A program made the translations under genes and the position numbers. A stretch of DNA of 64,000 nt from Alcanivorax sp. (GTDB lineage Bacteria; Pseudomonadota; Gammaproteobacteria; Pseudomonadales; Alcanivoracaceae): positions 1,364,001 through 1,428,000 of the forward strand of contig NZ_CP051240.1 in the NCBI RefSeq assembly GCF_017794965.1, read 5' to 3'. Positions 61,534-64,000 of the stretch are shown in pieces. A model generated the notes under the pieces. It saw nothing but the letters and a program-made list of their open reading frames with translations. It was not told the origin of the DNA and did not search any database. Each line of letters opens with the position of its first letter. Position 1 is the stretch's first letter.

Positions 61534-61560
61534 GCGGCCACCGGAATTGGAGATATTGAA

Positions 61561-63723
61561 ATGACAGAATCGACTATTCGCTGGGAAAAGGGTGCGGACA
61601 ACATTGTTACCCTGACCCTGGACGATCCGCAGCAGTCTGCGAATACCATGAACGACCGTTACACCAAGTCCATGCATGACACGGTGGAGCGTCTGGAAAA
61701 AGAGAAGGATGACATCGCCGGTGTCATTATCACTTCTGCCAAGAAGACCTTCTTCGCCGGTGGCGACCTGCGTGACCTGATTCAGGTTAAGCCGGAAAAC
61801 GCCCAGGAAATGGCTGACGGCGGCAAGCTGCTGAAAGGCGACCTGCGCAAGCTGGAAACCCTGGGAATCCCGGTTGTTTGTGCCCTGAACGGCACGGCGC
61901 TGGGGGGCGGCCTGGAAATCGCACTGGCCTGTCACCGTCGTGTGGCCCTGAACAACCCGAAAGCCCAGTTTGGTCTGCCGGAAGTGTCCCTGGGCCTGCT
62001 GCCGGGAGCCGGTGGTATCGTGCGTACCGTGCGTATGCTGGGTATCCAGGACGCACTGATGAACGTGCTGATGCAGGGTCAGCGCATGAAAGTGGCCAAG
62101 GCTCAGAAAGTCGGCCTGATCGACGAAGTGGTCGACAGCGAAGAAGAGATGATTGCCAAGGCCAAGGAATTCATCCTTGCCAACCCGAAATCCCAGCAGC
62201 CATGGGATGCCAAGGGTTACAAGATTCCGGGCGGCACGCCGTCTACGCCGAAGTTCGCTGCCAATCTGCCGGCCTTCCCGGCTAACCTGCGCAAGCAGCT
62301 GAAGGGCGCCAACTACCCGGCACCGAAGAACATCATGGCGGCTGCCGTGGAATCAGCCCAGGTGGACGTGGACAACGCCTTCCTGATCGAGGAGCGCTAC
62401 TTCATTGATCTGGTAACCGGTCAGGTTGCCAAGAACATGATCAACGCCTTCTTCTTCAACCTGCAGGCTATCAACGGTGGCGCCAGCCGTCCTAAGGATG
62501 TGCCCAAGTTCACCGCCAAGAAAGTGGGTGTACTGGGTGCAGGCATGATGGGCGCAGGCATTGCCTACGTGACCGCCATGACCGGCTCCGAAGTGGTACT
62601 GAAAGACATCTCCCAGGAAAATGCCGAGAAGGGCAAGGACTACTCCCGCAAACTGCTGGACAAGGCCATCTCCCGCGGCAAGATGACCGAAGAGAAGAAA
62701 GAGCAGGTACTGTCCCTGATCACTGCGACTGCGGATGCCAAGGATCTGGAAGGCGTGGACTTCGTGATCGAAGCCGTGTTCGAGAACACCGAGCTGAAGC
62801 ACAAGGTTTTCCAGGAAATCGAAGACGTGGTACTGCCCGACGCAGTGCTGGGTTCCAATACTTCCTCCCTGCCGATCACTGGTCTGGCCAAGGGTGTGAA
62901 GAAGCAGGACAACTTCATCGGTATCCACTTCTTCAGCCCGGTCGACAAGATGCCGCTGGTGGAAATCATCTGTGGTAAAGACACGTCTCCGGAAGTGCTG
63001 GCCAAGACCTACGACTACTGCCTGCAGATCCGCAAGACCCCGATCGTGGTCAATGATTCCCGCGGCTTCTTCACCACCCGCGTGATCGGCACCTTCGCCA
63101 ACGAAGGTATCGCCATGCTGGGGGAAGGCGTTTCCGCCGCGTCCGTAGAGCAAGCTGCACAGCAGGCTGGCTACCCGGTAGGTACCCTGAAGCTGATCGA
63201 TGAAATCAACATGGGCACTGCCCTGAAGATCGGTAAAGCTGCTGAGGACGATGCCAAGCGTGACGGGACTCCGCCGCCGCCGCATCACCCTGCCCAGGAC
63301 GTGATGAAGAAGATGGTCGAAGAGCTGGATCGTCCTGGCAAGCTGCAGGGCAAAGGCTTCTATGACTATCCGGAAGGTGGCAAGGCCAAGCTGTGGCCAG
63401 GCCTGAAAGATGCCTTTGGTGACTCCACCGAGATTCCCATGGAAGACATGAAAGAGCGTATGCTCTTCATCGAAGCCATGGAAGCGGTGAAGTGCTTCGA
63501 AGAGGGCGTTATCGAGTCTGTAGCCGATGCCAATATCGGTTCCATCTTCGGTATCGGCTTCCCGGGCTGGACCGGTGGTGTGATCCAGTACATCAACCAG
63601 TACGAGGGGGGGCTGAAAGGCTTTGTGGCCCGCGCCCAGGAACTGGCTGCCAAGTACGGCGATCGCTTCAACCCGCCGGCACTGCTGGTAGAGAAAGCCG
63701 AGAAGGGCGAAATCTTCAAGTAA
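61561..63723 (+). CDS. Enoyl-CoA hydratase / 3-hydroxyacyl-CoA dehydrogenase (FadB/FadJ-like)
   Basis: 720 residues. An N-terminal crotonase domain has the oxyanion and Glu motifs ALGGGLEIALACHRR and GLPEVSLGLLPGAGG. The NAD-binding 3-hydroxyacyl-CoA dehydrogenase domain has KVGVLGAGMMGAGIAY (about 320), IEAVFENTELK, SNTSSLPITGLA and the catalytic His in GIHFFSPVDKMPLVEI. C-terminal domains follow (NDSRGFFTTRVIG, EINMGTALKIG). The length fits FadJ (714) and FadB (729). With the thiolase it forms the alpha2-beta2 fatty-acid oxidation complex. Confidence 0.93.
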   Translation: MTESTIRWEKGADNIVTLTLDDPQQSANTMNDRYTKSMHDTVERLEKEKDDIAGVIITSAKKTFFAGGDLRDLIQVKPENAQEMADGGKLLKGDLRKLETLGIPVVCALNGTALGGGLEIALACHRRVALNNPKAQFGLPEVSLGLLPGAGGIVRTVRMLGIQDALMNVLMQGQRMKVAKAQKVGLIDEVVDSEEEMIAKAKEFILANPKSQQPWDAKGYKIPGGTPSTPKFAANLPAFPANLRKQLKGANYPAPKNIMAAAVESAQVDVDNAFLIEERYFIDLVTGQVAKNMINAFFFNLQAINGGASRPKDVPKFTAKKVGVLGAGMMGAGIAYVTAMTGSEVVLKDISQENAEKGKDYSRKLLDKAISRGKMTEEKKEQVLSLITATADAKDLEGVDFVIEAVFENTELKHKVFQEIEDVVLPDAVLGSNTSSLPITGLAKGVKKQDNFIGIHFFSPVDKMPLVEIICGKDTSPEVLAKTYDYCLQIRKTPIVVNDSRGFFTTRVIGTFANEGIAMLGEGVSAASVEQAAQQAGYPVGTLKLIDEINMGTALKIGKAAEDDAKRDGTPPPPHHPAQDVMKKMVEELDRPGKLQGKGFYDYPEGGKAKLWPGLKDAFGDSTEIPMEDMKERMLFIEAMEAVKCFEEGVIESVADANIGSIFGIGFPGWTGGVIQYINQYEGGLKGFVARAQELAAKYGDRFNPPALLVEKAEKGEIFK

Positions 63724-63739
63724 GATTCGCTTTTCCCGA

Positions 63740-63776
63740 CACAAAAAAGCCCGGCCATGTGCCGGGCTTTTTTGTG
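63740..63776. terminator. Bidirectional terminator after the beta-oxidation pair
   Basis: A 16-bp perfect stem (63740-63755 with 63761-63776) with loop CATGT; A tract on the left and T tract on the right, so it works in both directions. It lies 16 bases past the stop codon. Confidence 0.92.
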
Positions 63777-63792
63777 GCCGCTCTGCGGCTGC

Positions 63793-63806
63793 ATCACGCA
63801 ACACGC
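63793..63806. repeat. Heptad remnant J (AACACGC class, 2 units)
   Basis: Units ATCACGC and AACACGC, same class as array D. Only two units, so weaker than the other arrays. Confidence 0.4.
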
Positions 63807-63877
63807 AAGTTTTCAACCTCCGCATTTCTTCGAAGCCGCTGTAGATACCGTCTCTCTCCATACCCTGCAAGCCGTCT

Positions 63878-64000
63878 CTATGCGACTTGTGGGGTATATT
63901 TCTTTTGGTGCTTGATTACCCCATAGGCGATTTGCACCAGCTTGCGCATTGCTGCCACCACAATCACTTTACCTGTCTTCCCCCTGTCTTCCATGCGCCG
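63878..64000 (-). CDS. IS110-family transposase, C-terminal end (cut by window edge)
   Basis: Forty codons and a stop on the minus strand, open at the window end. The residues match the end of IS110/IS1111-type transposases (Transposase_20): RGKTGKVIVVAAMRKLVQ, then AYGVIKHQKKYTP. The catalytic DEDD part lies outside the window, so it cannot be judged whether the element is intact. Confidence 0.7.
   Translation of the reverse strand, partial: RRMEDRGKTGKVIVVAAMRKLVQIAYGVIKHQKKYTPQVA

Noticed and set aside
60223..61935. 570-codon reverse frame across the beta-oxidation genes
   Set aside because: The thiolase and hydratase/dehydrogenase frames on the other strand have all catalytic motifs; the reverse frame is His/Gly-rich shadow sequence.
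62353..63870. 505-codon reverse frame under the FadB/FadJ-like gene
   Set aside because: Shadow of a strongly biased coding frame, and it crosses the terminator at 63740-63776.

Overview
The window is chromosomal DNA from a gammaproteobacterium. The gene families most resemble Alcanivorax and relatives (marine oil degraders, order Oceanospirillales/Pseudomonadales). The clues are the 180-kDa-class NAD glutamate dehydrogenase, Si-specific transhydrogenase SthA, S-methyl-5'-thioinosine phosphorylase as in Pseudomonas, a DUF3336 patatin lipase, tandem DUF3108 proteins beside purMN, and a thiolase/multifunctional beta-oxidation pair. Genus assignment is inference; no rRNA gene is present. Gene density is high, with ordinary housekeeping content and short operons.

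Layout: 1-3272 holds the tail of one hybrid sensor kinase and a complete 7TM-DISM hybrid kinase, convergent and overlapping. 3379-6311 holds a PhoD-like phosphatase, a repeat-rich gap with a possible Csr/Rsm-type small RNA, and a DUF2288 gene. 6312-12250 holds NAD-GDH and a radical SAM gene behind a perfect SOS box. 12333-15792 holds an SDR/TetR/hydrolase operon and a zinc-finger/membrane/TPR protein. 15798-16010 is a MITE-like element that supplies the stop codon of a rhomboid protease. 17479-26019 holds a hotdog protein, a DUF748 protein, a spermidine-synthase-like protein, Slt, RsmC and an epimerase. 26136 is tRNA-Gly(CCC). 26314-32392 reads in one direction: L,D-transpeptidase, NagZ, MscS, a purine phosphoribosyltransferase, MTI phosphorylase, CNNM/CBS and CysK. 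32711-36825 holds a flavoprotein, Tag and SOS-controlled umuDC. 37087-41539 holds the patatin and a four-gene GTPase/roadblock operon. 41806-50715 holds an AraC regulator, a SIMPL lipoprotein, ApbC, Dcd, two DUF3108 proteins, PurN, PurM, a DUF2066 protein and Hda. 50872-55362 is one giant CSLREA protein that looks like two secreted proteins fused in frame. 55333-60074 holds LapA-like, SthA, Smr, PilZ, a 52-residue ORF and a tandem GST-domain protein. 60322-63723 is the beta-oxidation pair. 63878-64000 is the end of an IS110-type transposase.

The most unusual signal is not a gene. At least fourteen intergenic sites carry short arrays built on a strict 7-bp period, almost always four units (28 bp). 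They fall into several unrelated sequence classes (GTCNGAC, AGCTNCA, AGCACGC, GTTKAAA, TKAATAR). They sit just after stop codons, and in five gaps two arrays of the same class face each other as an inverted pair. I know of no name for this family in this group. REP-like palindromes, a 20-bp dispersed repeat and the MITE add to the repeat load.

Working links: UmuD/UmuC and the radical SAM gene share LexA-type operators. NagZ and Slt act in peptidoglycan turnover. The phosphoribosyltransferase and MTI phosphorylase form a purine/methylthio salvage pair. The thiolase and the hydratase/dehydrogenase form a fatty-acid oxidation complex.
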